A stretch of DNA of 64,000 nt from an uncultured Synechococcus sp. Its GTDB lineage: Bacteria; Cyanobacteriota; Cyanobacteriia; Phormidesmidales; Phormidesmidaceae. This document shows, piece after piece, positions 17,208 to 25,791 of the stretch. The DNA is taken from NCBI GenBank assembly GCA_937911865.1, contig CALDSK010000025.1, positions 16,055 through 80,054 on the forward strand, written 5' to 3'. Every line of letters begins with the position of its first letter. Position 1 is the first letter of the stretch. The notes under the pieces were generated by a model that saw only the letters and a list, made by a program, of their open reading frames with translations, was not told where the DNA came from and searched no databases. Position numbers and translations under genes: made by a program.

Positions 17208-17507
17208 ATGAAAACGTGTGAACTTTGCGATCGCGATTGCCCAAAGCTCACAGAACATCATCTAATTCCGCGGCAGCAAACCAAACGCAAAAAGAAAACC
17301 AAAAACAAATATAACCACACCGACTTAGGCCCTACCATCGACATCTGCTCGCCGTGTCATAAGCAGTTCCACACCCTATATCCCAATATAGAACTCGCCG
17401 ATACGCTGCACTCTGCTGACCTATAGACATCACACCCAGCGATGACCAAGTTTCTCAAATTGATTGCCAAGCAAGATCCGTACAGAAAAGTCCGCACCCG
17501 TAAGTAG
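17208..17507 (+). pseudogene. Small HNH-type protein gene interrupted by one in-frame TAG
   Basis: Translation from the ATG at 17208 gives 72 residues with an HNH/zinc-finger pattern (CELCDRDC, EHHLIPRQ, CSPCHKQFH) and stops at TAG 17424-17426. Past this codon the same frame continues without another stop for 26 codons: TSHPAMTKFLKLIAKQDPYR then KVRTRK and TAG at 17505-17507. From memory, full-length relatives of about 100 residues end in just such a F-L-x-W/L-I-x-K-Q-D-P basic tail. I therefore read one 99-residue gene cut by a single nonsense codon. The zinc and catalytic residues lie before the break, so the truncated product might still fold. Confidence 0.8.
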
Positions 17508-17633
17508 CGCCTTGCCCATTGAAACGGCGCCTAATCAAACAGACAGGCTTTACATGTTCTACCTCGCGATGGGTGTGCGGTAATAGATGAATAGTATTGA
17601 ATGTAGAGTGTTGCAGTTTTTACAAGGCTTTCT

Positions 17634-18536
17634 ATGGCTGGGCTAAATCAGGTCAAAACGCTACTGCTGCTGGTGCTACTCAGCGGGCTTATTGTACTAG
17701 CAGGCTATCTACTCGTTGGCAACGAAACGGGACTGTACTACGGGCTAGGCTTTGCCGCTCTGAGCAGTTTTGGCTCCTGGTACTACTCCGATCAGGCGGC
17801 GCTCTCTGCCTTCAAGGCTCAGCCCACCCCCCGAGAAGAGCGACCAGAACTGTACGAACGAATTGAAAAGTTGTGCGATCGCGCCAGTCTCCCCAGTCCA
17901 AAGCTCTACATCGTACCTTCTAAATCTCCTAACGCCTTTGCAACAGGCCGCGACCCTGAGCACGCGGCAATCGCCCTGACCGAAGGTATTATCGACCTAC
18001 TTCCTGCGGACGAACTAGACGCGGTAATTGCTCACGAACTCACCCACGTGCGCAACCGCGACACGCTGATTCAAGCAGTCGCCGGAACGCTCTCTGGCTC
18101 GCTCACTTACCTGGGACGCATCCTGACGATTGGCGCGCTTTACTTTCCTGTAGCCCGCCTCGGCAAACGTAGCAACAGTCCGCTCGCCATTCTGTTTCTA
18201 CTGATTGTTGGCCCGTTTAGCGCGGGTTTATTACAGATGGCAATCTCTAGAACCCGAGAGTTCGCGGCTGACGCAGGCGCTGCTGAGATTACCGAAAATC
18301 CGCTGGCGCTCGTTCGGGCCCTAGAGAAGTTAGAAGCCATCGGACAAGAAAATCCTATTCATGGCAATCCTGCTTACGCGGCTATGTTCATCGTCAATCC
18401 GCTATCGAAAAAAGGCTTGATGAAGCTATTTATGACCCATCCGCCCACTGAAGATCGGATTGAGCGGCTAAAAGCACTCGCCGAAGAGTCCGCAGAAGAA
18501 AAAGAGACCGCTCAAACGCTTAGCCCAGCGACATAG
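17634..18536 (+). CDS. htpX: Membrane zinc metalloprotease HtpX (M48)
   Basis: The 300-residue protein begins with two membrane segments (LLLLVLLSGLIVLAGYLLV and the next), then a protease domain with the zinc motif HELTH at 134-138 and the third-ligand region SRTREFAADAGAAEI after two more membrane segments. This is the HtpX plan: an integral plasma-membrane protease with a cytosolic active site that degrades misfolded membrane proteins alongside FtsH. The C-terminal Glu-rich tail is not conserved. The gene has no close partner. A candidate small RNA follows it. Confidence 0.92.
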   Translation: MAGLNQVKTLLLLVLLSGLIVLAGYLLVGNETGLYYGLGFAALSSFGSWYYSDQAALSAFKAQPTPREERPELYERIEKLCDRASLPSPKLYIVPSKSPNAFATGRDPEHAAIALTEGIIDLLPADELDAVIAHELTHVRNRDTLIQAVAGTLSGSLTYLGRILTIGALYFPVARLGKRSNSPLAILFLLIVGPFSAGLLQMAISRTREFAADAGAAEITENPLALVRALEKLEAIGQENPIHGNPAYAAMFIVNPLSKKGLMKLFMTHPPTEDRIERLKALAEESAEEKETAQTLSPAT

Positions 18537-18568
18537 TAGCAATGCGCGGATGCATTCGCACATTGCGA

Positions 18569-18780
18569 GTCACTTAGCCCGCTGAAACATCAGGGTTGTA
18601 GCCGATGACTATGCCGTAAGCTAAGTGACCAAAGCTATAGTGTCCAAGCGCACTGGGAAAGTGTGATCCAAACCCTCGTCAAGAGAAGGACGGATCCATA
18701 CTATGAATGCAGTCAAGCGCAATATATCGACTTCCTATACAGAACCGAAACCCCGGACCTTAGTGTCTGGGGTTTCTTAT
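18569..18780 (+). ncRNA. Candidate structured small RNA downstream of htpX
   Basis: This stretch has no convincing ORF but much pairing potential. A perfect 10-bp inverted repeat (GTCACTTAGC at 18569-18578, GCTAAGTGAC at 18620-18629) encloses 41 nt. Further right, GTGTGATCC can pair with GGATCCATAC, with one bulge. The block ends in a textbook terminator. It could be an independent sRNA of about 200 nt or a long htpX 3' UTR. I cannot match it to a known family. Confidence 0.35.
18747..18776 (+). terminator. Rho-independent terminator
   Basis: A 12-bp stem (GAAACCCCGGAC with GTCTGGGGTTTC) with a 6-nt loop is followed by TTATTT. It ends transcription from htpX or from the candidate RNA before the convergent nagZ-like gene. 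Confidence 0.88.
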
Positions 18781-18784
18781 TTGG

Positions 18785-18824
18785 GTGGAAATTTTGCACA
18801 GTGTGTGGAAATTTTGCACAGTGT
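18785..18824. repeat. Tandem repeat, 2 x 20 bp (perfect)
   Basis: Two identical copies of GTGGAAATTTTGCACAGTGT; further fragments of the core TTTGCAC follow to about 18875. Confidence 0.93.
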
Positions 18825-18891
18825 TTTGCACGGGTTTATTTTGCACAGGTTTATAAGGAGCGATCACGTTTGCACGTTGTCAGACCTTGTT

Positions 18892-18921
18892 GTGAGTTAC
18901 CAAATGGTGAGTTATCAAATG
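18892..18921. repeat. Tandem repeat, 2 x 15 bp
   Basis: GTGAGTTACCAAATG and a copy with one change lie directly beside the stop codon of the nagZ-like gene (18930). A third partial GTGAGT follows. Confidence 0.88.
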
Positions 18922-18929
18922 GTGAGTGA

Positions 18930-20630
18930 CTAATCTGTGAATGCGCCATCTAGAGCAGGGATAGCAAGCGATGCGCCATCTGGACTTTGATTAGGATTCA
19001 GCAGCGGCTGTAGGGCGATCGCCTGTGCCCTCTTCATTTGCCCATAGGTAAACACGCAAGGTGTATTGGCTGGTAGCAAGGGTTGAATCTGCTGCCGTAC
19101 GTAAGGACTGCCGTATATCACCACGGCCTGGACGTTGCTGCCAAGCGCTTTGATTAGGCTAGAGGCGATCGCGCTCAACCCTTCACTTTGCTTAAACGGA
19201 TTGCCTCGAATGAACAGCTGCACAAGGGTCGTTACATCTGTGCGCAGCCGGTCCATGTCCGCACTGCGACTGTCCATCAACACGAGAGTATAGCCCTGAG
19301 CCGTCGGCACCGTTACCGCAGGTGCAGTGCGCCCCAAAAATGGCGCGTGCAGCAAATCATCGACTAGCACCACATTTTGACCTGGAATCAGCGGCGCACT
19401 AATCGCTTGGCTCAAAGACGCTGGCGGCGCGTTCTCCACTCGCTGAGACGTACGCAAAATCTTCGTGGCTACGTCCTGAATATCTGTCGTCGCAATTTGA
19501 TCTACCTGCACAGGCGGCACCGCCTGGTGCTGCCAGGCGTGGCGAGAGATGCCGTGGGTAACAGGCAAATCCGTGAGCGTATGCTTGGCTCTCCATATTC
19601 GCTCTACCGCTCGCAATATCATCTCCGGCACAATTCGCCCTGACCTGACGGCCTCACATACGGCGGCGATCGCACCTTCTACATCTGCTGGCATCAACAA
19701 AATATCGGCCCCAGCCTCTACCGCTAGCACCGCGGCTTCCGTGGGCCCGTACTGCTGAGTAATTCCGCCCATTACCAGCGCATCGGTCACAATCAAACCA
19801 TCAAAGCCTAAGTCACGACGGAGCAAGCCGCTGAGCGTCACTTTTGAAAGGGTCGAAGGATAGTCAGGATCTAGCTTCGGAAGCTGCAAGTGAGCAGTCA
19901 TGACACTATCAACACCCGCTGCGATCGCCGCTTTAAACGGCACCAGTTCCAGCGCCTGCAACCGGACAAAATCATGGTTTACCACGGGCAAACTCAGGTG
20001 AGAATCCATGTCCGTATCACCGTGCCCTGGAAAGTGCTTGGCCGAAGTAAGCACCGCATTGCCATAGGTCCTAGCCTGCGTTCCCGCAATAAACGCACTC
20101 GTCAGCTGGGCGACGACATCTGCCGTCTCACCAAACGCACGTACGTTAATCACAGGATTAGCTGGATTGTTATTCACATCCACCACCGGTGCCAAAATCC
20201 AGTTCAGGCCAATCGCGGTGGCTTCCTGCGCCGTTGCCGCACCCATCTGCTCAGCCAGCGTAAGTGCCAGCGGCAAATCTCGCTGGGCAATTCCTCCTAG
20301 CGCCATTGGCGGCGCGAACCAGGTGGCCCCACTAAACCGTTGGCCCACCCCTTCTTCAATGTCTGCCGCCATCAGTAGCGGATACTTGGCCAACATCTGA
20401 AGCTGCTGAGTACGCACGCCCAGCTCTGCGGCGCTACCGCCTAAGAAAATAACCCCACCTATGCCCAGCGACAGCCACTTTTTCAGCGCATCGGTTTTCG
20501 CTTCCCACTGCGGATATTCCACTTCATGATCAAACAAATGGCCGGTGGTTCGGACCACCATCATCTGAGCCACCTGCTCTTCGAGCGTCAGCGTATCTGG
20601 GCTAGGTAAACGAGAAGAAAGCATCGGCAT
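18930..20630 (-). CDS. nagZ: Glycoside hydrolase family 3, beta-N-acetylhexosaminidase (NagZ-like)
   Basis: The 566-residue protein has a GH3 TIM-barrel domain: EEGVGQRFSGATWF, ILAPVVDVN, the family signature KHFPGHGDTDMDSHLSLP, and GLIVTDALVMGGI carrying the likely catalytic Asp. The KHFPGHGDT motif is typical of NagZ-type N-acetylglucosaminidases that release GlcNAc from peptidoglycan fragments. A C-terminal domain of about 200 residues (second GH3-like domain) makes it longer than proteobacterial NagZ. There is no signal peptide, so it is probably cytosolic. It is last in a ycf33-rbfA-nagZ group, behind a hairpin. Confidence 0.88.
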   Translation of the reverse strand: MPMLSSRLPSPDTLTLEEQVAQMMVVRTTGHLFDHEVEYPQWEAKTDALKKWLSLGIGGVIFLGGSAAELGVRTQQLQMLAKYPLLMAADIEEGVGQRFSGATWFAPPMALGGIAQRDLPLALTLAEQMGAATAQEATAIGLNWILAPVVDVNNNPANPVINVRAFGETADVVAQLTSAFIAGTQARTYGNAVLTSAKHFPGHGDTDMDSHLSLPVVNHDFVRLQALELVPFKAAIAAGVDSVMTAHLQLPKLDPDYPSTLSKVTLSGLLRRDLGFDGLIVTDALVMGGITQQYGPTEAAVLAVEAGADILLMPADVEGAIAAVCEAVRSGRIVPEMILRAVERIWRAKHTLTDLPVTHGISRHAWQHQAVPPVQVDQIATTDIQDVATKILRTSQRVENAPPASLSQAISAPLIPGQNVVLVDDLLHAPFLGRTAPAVTVPTAQGYTLVLMDSRSADMDRLRTDVTTLVQLFIRGNPFKQSEGLSAIASSLIKALGSNVQAVVIYGSPYVRQQIQPLLPANTPCVFTYGQMKRAQAIALQPLLNPNQSPDGASLAIPALDGAFTD

Positions 20631-20655
20631 CTCAGACCTGAATCTTCAGCAATAA

Positions 20656-20695
20656 GCCTGAAGTAGATCCCTTTTGGAAGGGATTTACTTCAGGC
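20656..20695. terminator. Intergenic hairpin between rbfA and nagZ
   Basis: GCCTGAAGTA-ATCCC pairs with GGGAT-TACTTCAGGC around a short loop, with one mismatch. On the minus strand it follows rbfA but has only a weak U-tract (TTATTG). It may be a partial terminator or an RNA-processing site that reduces nagZ expression. Confidence 0.55.
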
Positions 20696-20724
20696 GAGTA
20701 ATCAGAGAGGCTGGCTGGCAGGGC

Positions 20725-21132
20725 TTAGGGCGTTTCTGTATCACCCAAGTCCTGCGCGTCAATCGAATCGCCCGCTTTGCGTTCGGCGCTGATTTGATTG
20801 AGCACGTTCAGTACATTAGTTGCCAAATCAAACGAGCGGTCTTCTTTAAAGGTGACTTCTGGCGTGCGGCGCAGCTTCATCCGCTGACCTAGCTGACGGC
20901 GAACGTAGCCTTGAGCGGCCTGCAAGCCTGCCATTGTTTCGGCTTTCGCTTCGTCTGTACCGTAAATGCTGACAAATATTTTGGCGTGCTGCAAGTCTCC
21001 AGCTACGTCTACATCGGTAATGCTAACCATGCCGGCACCAACCCGGTCATCTTTGATGTCATTCAGCAGCATTTGGCTGACTTCGCGCTTAATAGAGGCA
21101 GAGACCTTTGCGACTCGTCTACTAGTAGCCAT
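20725..21132 (-). CDS. rbfA: 30S ribosome-binding factor A
   Basis: The 135-residue protein is a standard Rbf[19 protein letters not shown] at the start, then [43 protein letters not shown]. RbfA is a KH-like protein that binds the pre-30S subunit near the 5' end of 16S rRNA, helps late maturation and is needed for cold adaptation. It lies 51 bp downstream of the ycf33 gene and 94 bp upstream of nagZ, a grouping I associate with other cyanobacteria. Confidence 0.95.
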   Translation of the reverse strand: MATSRRVAKVSASIKREVSQMLLNDIKDDRVGAGMVSITDVDVAGDLQHAKIFVSIYGTDEAKAETMAGLQAAQGYVRRQLGQRMKLRRTPEVTFKEDRSFDLATNVLNVLNQISAERKAGDSIDAQDLGDTETP

Positions 21133-21183
21133 AGAGTTTATTGGTTGAAGTTGAAAATCAAAAAATGTTTGAACAATCCCGGC

Positions 21184-21381
21184 CTACGCAATCCCTAGCA
21201 TGCCTTGCATCGTAAAAACGAGGCCAATGAAACCAGCGATTATTGCGCTGATGAGGGCAACGGCTGTATACGGATTTTTGAGTAAGGGAATTAAAGGCTC
21301 AACCGCGTTGTAAAAGACGCCCAGGGAAAAGCTAATGAGGTAGCGAGGATAGCGAAAAACGTTGGCAAAGAACTCTTGCAT
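21184..21381 (-). CDS. ycf33: Ycf33/DUF751 small membrane protein
   Basis: The 65-residue protein opens MQEFFANVFRYPRYLISFSL and has two hydrophobic segments separated by IPLLKNPYTAVALI. F-R-(Y/F)-P-R-(Y/F)-(L/F)-I-S and L-L-K-N-P are the conserved features of DUF751/Ycf33, found in cyanobacteria and red-algal plastid genomes. Function is unknown; membrane location is inferred. It precedes rbfA on the same strand with a short gap, so the two are probably cotranscribed. Confidence 0.85.
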   Translation of the reverse strand: MQEFFANVFRYPRYLISFSLGVFYNAVEPLIPLLKNPYTAVALISAIIAGFIGLVFTMQGMLGIA

Positions 21382-21472
21382 AATAATGAGATTGTAAGCA
21401 GGGGCGAAAACTAAGACTATATCTAGGGGTTCTTAAACAAACTCAGCCTTTATCCTACCGCAAGGTCCATTC

Positions 21473-22339
21473 ATGCAGCCTTCTTTGCCCTTTTCTTCAG
21501 ACGTGAGCAGGCGTATGGCTGACGCCCGTCCGTTTATTAAGTGGGCAGGGGGTAAGGGGCGTCTGATTGAGCAGTACAAGCCTTTTTTACCGGTTGACTA
21601 CGATTGCTATCACGAACCTTTTTTGGGCGGCGGGGCGCTGTTTTTTCATTTGGCACCACAGCTAGCAGCCCAAGGGAGGAAAGCCTTTCTAAGCGATTTA
21701 AACCCTGAGCTCGTAAACGTCTATCGGTGTGTAAAGGAACAAGTAGAGCCCCTGATTGAACAGCTAGCGCAACATCAAGAACAGCACCAGAAGACGTACT
21801 ATTACACAGTGCGATCGCAGCTTGAAACTACTCCCGTTCGCCGGGCTGCTCGCTTCATCTATCTCAACAAAACCTGCTTTAACGGCCTCTATCGAGAAAA
21901 CTCCAAGGGTCTGTTTAATGTGCCGATTGGTCGCTACAAAAATCCTAAAATCTGTGCGCCCGAGCTGCTGCGATCGGCGTCAGCAGCCCTTCAAGTCGCA
22001 GATATCTCGGAGCGTCCTTTTGACGCCGTTACAGAACACGCTACAAGCGATCGCGACTTTGTTTACTTCGATCCGCCCTACCATCCCTTGAGTGATACCA
22101 GCAACTTTACAGGCTACAGCCGCTATCAGTTTGGTGAGCAGCAGCAGCGTGAGTTAAAAACTGTGATTGAAGCGTTGAGCGATCGCAACGTCAAAGTGCT
22201 AGCATCCAACTCCGACTGTCCCTTCATTCGAGACCTCTACCAGGGCTTTAAGGTCGAAACGATTAGTGCGGCCCGATCCATCAATTCAAAAGCGAGCAAG
22301 CGGGGAAAAATTACCGAAGTCTTATTAATCAATCAGTGA
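21473..22339 (+). CDS. Solitary D12-class (Dam-like) adenine-N6 DNA methyltransferase
   Basis: The 288-residue protein has the order of an alpha-class adenine methyltransferase: SAM-binding FIKWAGGKG (21-29) and EPFLGGGALF (48-57), the target-recognition middle part with YLNKTCFNGLYREN, and catalytic DPPY (200-203). This matches the Dam/DpnM group, which methylates A in GATC; the target here is inferred, not seen. No restriction endonuclease lies nearby, so it is probably a housekeeping methylase. GATC is the core of the abundant HIP1 octamer GCGATCGC. MADARPF (ATG 21515) is an alternative start. Confidence 0.9.
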   Translation: MQPSLPFSSDVSRRMADARPFIKWAGGKGRLIEQYKPFLPVDYDCYHEPFLGGGALFFHLAPQLAAQGRKAFLSDLNPELVNVYRCVKEQVEPLIEQLAQHQEQHQKTYYYTVRSQLETTPVRRAARFIYLNKTCFNGLYRENSKGLFNVPIGRYKNPKICAPELLRSASAALQVADISERPFDAVTEHATSDRDFVYFDPPYHPLSDTSNFTGYSRYQFGEQQQRELKTVIEALSDRNVKVLASNSDCPFIRDLYQGFKVETISAARSINSKASKRGKITEVLLINQ

Positions 22340-22354
22340 GATTAATCAGCGACC

Positions 22355-22380
22355 AATGAGCCTAATTAATGAGCCTAATT
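22355..22380. repeat. Tandem repeat, 2 x 13 bp (perfect)
   Basis: Two copies of AATGAGCCTAATT are followed by ATCAATGATCAATTATCAATGAG-like fragments, just after the methyltransferase stop. Confidence 0.9.
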
Positions 22381-22426
22381 ATCAATGATCAATTATCAAT
22401 GAGACGTAATAGGCGTAGAGTTGTTC

Positions 22427-22915
22427 TTACTGATCGTAACTGCCACCAATACTGATAGGCGTATTTATAACATTGGCACCGACCAAATCAACATCGCTCA
22501 CATTTGCATTTTCAAGACTGGTATAAACCAACGTTGACTCGGAAAAATCTACGTTTGAAATAATCGTATTGTCTAGAGCTGCATTCGTCAGATATGCGTT
22601 GCTCAAGTCAGTATTGACTAGCGTTGCTCCCGTTAAATCTGCACCTTCTAAGTTGGCGTGAGCCAAAATTGTTTCGGTCAGGTCAGCATCCCGCAGGTCT
22701 GCACCAATCAGATGTGCACCTGTCAAATCCGCACCGGATAGATCGCACGCTTTACAGATGCCGGTTTCGATTAGCTGCGCGACATCAGCCGGGTTGGCTG
22801 CCTTCGCAGAGAGCGATGTTAGGGCCGTGACGCTGACGATACCGAGCGCCGTTACACAGAGCGTTGTAGCGACAGCTGTATGCCTTCTACGAAATAGTTT
22901 ATTGACTGTTCTCAT
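22427..22915 (-). CDS. Exported pentapeptide-repeat protein
   Basis: The 162-residue protein has an N-terminal export signal (TTLCVTALGIVSVTALTSLSAKA) and two nearby cysteines (ICKACDLSGA). About 18 pentapeptide units of A(D/N)LTxA type follow (GADLTGAHLIGADLRDADLT and onward) to the C-terminus. It should form a small right-handed quadrilateral beta-helix in the periplasm or thylakoid lumen. The function of such proteins is not known. It resembles the protein at 10355-10930 in plan but is shorter and lacks that tail. It faces the methyltransferase gene tail to tail. Confidence 0.85.
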   Translation of the reverse strand: MRTVNKLFRRRHTAVATTLCVTALGIVSVTALTSLSAKAANPADVAQLIETGICKACDLSGADLTGAHLIGADLRDADLTETILAHANLEGADLTGATLVNTDLSNAYLTNAALDNTIISNVDFSESTLVYTSLENANVSDVDLVGANVINTPISIGGSYDQ

Positions 22916-23634
22916 GAGATCAACCTCCTCTTTGTATCCGATTAAGAGGTAGCCTTTGTTAGTAACAAGCTATTAGCAATAAGCTATCTCCAATTTTCGT
23001 TGCGCCTAACGACAAATGGATACTAATACCTTTTCTTAAGCCTCTTATTTTTTCTTCTTTTTTGTTGCATTACACTAGCTACTATAACATTTTAAACAGA
23101 TAAGATAATCTGCCAAAGTAGATATCATTGAGCCATTAGCTAAATCAGAGAAAATGCTGAACAGAGAACGCCTCTACCTGCTTTCCAGCTGTGCTTTAAA
23201 GGCACTTACAACAGAATTTTTCTCTATATATAAATACTAGAACAATCTGCCTCTTCAAAATGAAAAGATTAACAACTGCTTAAACATTTTCTACGGGCTT
23301 TGGAGCGGTCTTTGAGGGACTAAAAGCCTATTGTGATGGCTTGCAGATTAGTGTCGTAGGATACGGACGCTAGCGGCGCAGCAGTCTTTGCACCTTTCTT
23401 CAAAAAAGCTGAAGCAAGCCATTGCTGCGCAAGGTTTTCAGAATATCAACAATTGTAAATATGTAGCTATGTAACCATCGTGTAAGCTTAGGGGCAATTA
23501 TTGACACTCTCTTATAGATTTCCATTGGGAGATCTCGTTCGTATCCGAGTGCTCTATCGTCAACAGAACGCTGTGCGACAGAACGCTGAAGTCAGCTAGC
23601 AGGCTATCTCAATAGGTCCTCCTTTTCGGCAGCT
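22916..23634. other. 719-bp intergenic region, no gene seen
   Basis: An AT-rich stretch (about 22920-23300) with no HIP1 octamer separates the divergent pentapeptide gene and the hypothetical gene at 23635. No ORF with a family look or ribosome-binding site was found on either strand. A 15-bp unit containing CAGAACGCTG (23564-23578) is partly repeated at 23579-23588. It probably holds both promoters and could hide a small RNA. Confidence 0.5.
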
Positions 23635-24543
23635 ATGGAAACGCTTCTTTTATTCGTCTACTTTTTGGTGGTTTTCTATGTCCTATATCAAATGGCGCTG
23701 GACTTAGAAAGCAGACAGGAAGATAGAGTCGTTATTCATGTCGAAAAAGAGTTCTTGAAGAACCAGACTCAGAGACAGCTGGACTTCCAGAAAGATGCCA
23801 AGCACATCAAGGCCTCGGCAGATAAGTTCAAATTCGGCAGGCTGCAACAGACAGCGCTCAGGCTTGAAGTCGGTACGCAAGATACCAGAGGAGCGCTAAA
23901 TTCACCTGATGCGATCGCCCTCAAAGCGCTAGGCATTGATGAAGAAGGCATTTTGTCCGCGTTAGCCGAAAAAATTTCTATTCGCGTTTCGCCGACAGGC
24001 AAGCAAAAGCTGCGTTCTATTCCATTTTTGTCAATCGCGGTCACCAATGACACTAGCGATATGCAGGTCTATATAAATTGGGATCACAGTTCGCTAGAAA
24101 TGTTCGGCGCAGGGAATCGCGTCATTCGCAGTACGCCAAACATGCCACGCGATCTATCTCAACCTCAGATTTTCAGCCTGGTGAATCCTGGCCAAAGCAT
24201 CACCGCAGACATCACGATTGAACGAAACTATTTCTTTAATCCCGAAAGTAACCGAATGGAGCTGGCCGACAACCTAGTGGACCTCAAAGACCGCGTAGAG
24301 TTTTCGAAAATGCCTGACCCAACCACAGAAAAAGACGATATTCAGCCGCTCTACACCCTAGATTTGATGATTGGCATTAAGTACGTAACGCAGCCTAATA
24401 GCAGCCTGCTCAACCTGCTAGTACCGTTTAAGTTTACGCTCGAAATCGCGCCCGATAAGATTGCCCTACCACCACTTCGCTGGCTGCTTAGAAGAATAGG
24501 CAAACGCAACCGTCCACAGAAAAGCTGGTTTTGGGGCCAATGA
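23635..24543 (+). CDS. Conserved hypothetical protein with N-terminal membrane anchor
   Basis: I do not recognise a named family. The 302-residue protein begins with one membrane segment (LLLFVYFLVVFYVLYQMAL), then a charged, probably helical stretch (EFLKNQTQRQLDFQKDAKHI). A soluble part looks beta-rich (IPFLSIAVTNDTSDMQVYIN, QSITADITIERNYFFN) and the tail is basic (LLRRIGKRNRP). The plan suggests a single-span protein with one large soluble domain; its side of the membrane is not clear. The stop is 42 bp before rnpB. Confidence 0.65.
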   Translation: METLLLFVYFLVVFYVLYQMALDLESRQEDRVVIHVEKEFLKNQTQRQLDFQKDAKHIKASADKFKFGRLQQTALRLEVGTQDTRGALNSPDAIALKALGIDEEGILSALAEKISIRVSPTGKQKLRSIPFLSIAVTNDTSDMQVYINWDHSSLEMFGAGNRVIRSTPNMPRDLSQPQIFSLVNPGQSITADITIERNYFFNPESNRMELADNLVDLKDRVEFSKMPDPTTEKDDIQPLYTLDLMIGIKYVTQPNSSLLNLLVPFKFTLEIAPDKIALPPLRWLLRRIGKRNRPQKSWFWGQ

Positions 24544-24585
24544 CTTAGCGCTAGACCGAATCTAGACGCGATACACTAGGTCTCT

Positions 24586-24984
24586 AGAGTTGGCTCAGTG
24601 GTTGCGGATAACAGCAGAGGTGCTTCGGCAGGTTTGCTTTGTCTGAGGAAAGTCCGGGCTCCCGAAAAGTCAAAACTTGCTGGGTAACGCCCAGTGCGGG
24701 CGACCGTGAGGAGAGTGCCACAGAAACATACCGCTAACGGAAAGGGCTCGCCCTTTTACGAGCAAGGGTGCAAGGGTGCGGTAAGAGCGCACCGGCAGCA
24801 TCGAGAGGTGCTGGCCAGGTAAACCCCGGTTGGGTGCAAGGCCGAAGGAGCAACGGTTGGCTTTTTACCGGCTCCGTTAAGATGTGCCGCTTGAGGCGTT
24901 TGGTAACAGGCGTCCTAGATAGATAACCACCTTTGTTGGTCGCAAGACTAATGAAGAACAGAACCCGGCTTAGGTCCAACTCTA
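24586..24984 (+). ncRNA. rnpB: RNase P RNA
   Basis: About 399 nt carry the conserved RNase P RNA core: GAGGAAAGTCCGGGCTCC (24637 onward), the ACAGAAACATACCGC region, GGTAAACCCCGG, and the 3' core AGATAGATAACCACC. The 5' end AGAGTTGG pairs with the 3' end CCAACTCT (24976-24983) to form helix P1, which fixes both ends. A short T-run follows. The RNA is the catalytic subunit that matures tRNA 5' ends. A small GCAAGGGT duplication lies in a variable arm. It precedes rnc by 27 bp. Confidence 0.96.
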
Positions 24985-25011
24985 GATTTTTTCAGTTTGT
25001 GTAGCAGTCGT

Positions 25012-25779
25012 ATGGCGGATAAAAATATCGCACCCTTTTCAGCTGATTTATTGCCCCTACTAAGACAGCTGAACATTGAGCCTACGCTAGTGCGCCAAGA
25101 GCTGCTTCAGCTAGCAATGGTAGATATTTCTAGTTCTGCTAAAAGAAACAACGAGAAGCTGGAGTTTCTGGGCGATGCAGCGTTAAGACTGGCGGCTGCT
25201 GAGTTTTTGATGGAGACATACCCGGAGATGCCGCTGGGCGATATGTCGGCAGTGCGATCGCAGATAGTGAGCGATCGCACGCTAGCCAAGCTAGCCAAGC
25301 ACTACGCCCTTAGTCACTACCTGGTGCTCTCTCGCAGCGCGGCAGGCGATAAGGCTGGAACAGACTCTCGCCTGGCAGATACCTTTGAAGCGCTTTTAGG
25401 CGCACTGTATCTTAGCGCTGGCAACCTCAGCCTTATTCGCCCCTGGCTGGACGATCACTTCAAACGCATTACTCACACACTACGTACCGACCCAGCCCGA
25501 CAAAACTATAAAGCCGCCCTACAAGAACTCACCCAGTCAAATTACAAGGCCCTGCCTACGTACAAAGTCAATGAAATCAGCAAGGCTCACGGCGACGAAG
25601 AACGGTTTCAAGCTCAGGCATGGTTTCAAGAAAAGCTGTGGGGAGAAGGGAAGGGGCGCTCTATGAAAATTGCGGAACAGTCCGCTGCTAGAGCAGCCTT
25701 CAGCAAACTAAAAGCAGCTATTGAGTCACAGGGAATGCTTGATGTAAACAGACCCAAGCAAGCAGATCCCAACAACTAG
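25012..25779 (+). CDS. rnc: Ribonuclease III
   Basis: From the ATG at 25012 (MADKNIAPF) the protein has 255 residues. The catalytic RNase III domain shows EKLEFLGDA (48-56) and ADTFEALLGA (about 122-131), which carry the metal-binding acids. A C-terminal double-stranded-RNA-binding domain follows (NYKAALQEL...YKVNEIS...IAEQSAARAAFSKL). It cleaves double-stranded RNA in rRNA maturation and antisense control. An upstream TTG (24997) is in frame but would start within a few bases of the rnpB end, so I prefer the ATG. It is followed by an oxidoreductase gene 12 bp away. Confidence 0.94.
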   Translation: MADKNIAPFSADLLPLLRQLNIEPTLVRQELLQLAMVDISSSAKRNNEKLEFLGDAALRLAAAEFLMETYPEMPLGDMSAVRSQIVSDRTLAKLAKHYALSHYLVLSRSAAGDKAGTDSRLADTFEALLGALYLSAGNLSLIRPWLDDHFKRITHTLRTDPARQNYKAALQELTQSNYKALPTYKVNEISKAHGDEERFQAQAWFQEKLWGEGKGRSMKIAEQSAARAAFSKLKAAIESQGMLDVNRPKQADPNN

Positions 25780-25791
25780 AGCAAAATCAGC

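Noticed and set aside
18663..18933. Two overlapping frames of 76-88 codons after htpX
   Set aside because: They cross a terminator hairpin and two tandem repeats, have odd composition and no recognisable domain. The region fits a non-coding RNA plus repeats better.
23501..23530. TTGACA at 23501 as a promoter for the gene at 23635
   Set aside because: No -10-like hexamer lies at a proper distance.
24734..24979. Antisense reading frame in 24.7-25.0 kb
   Set aside because: It lies within RNase P RNA, whose structure fully explains the sequence.
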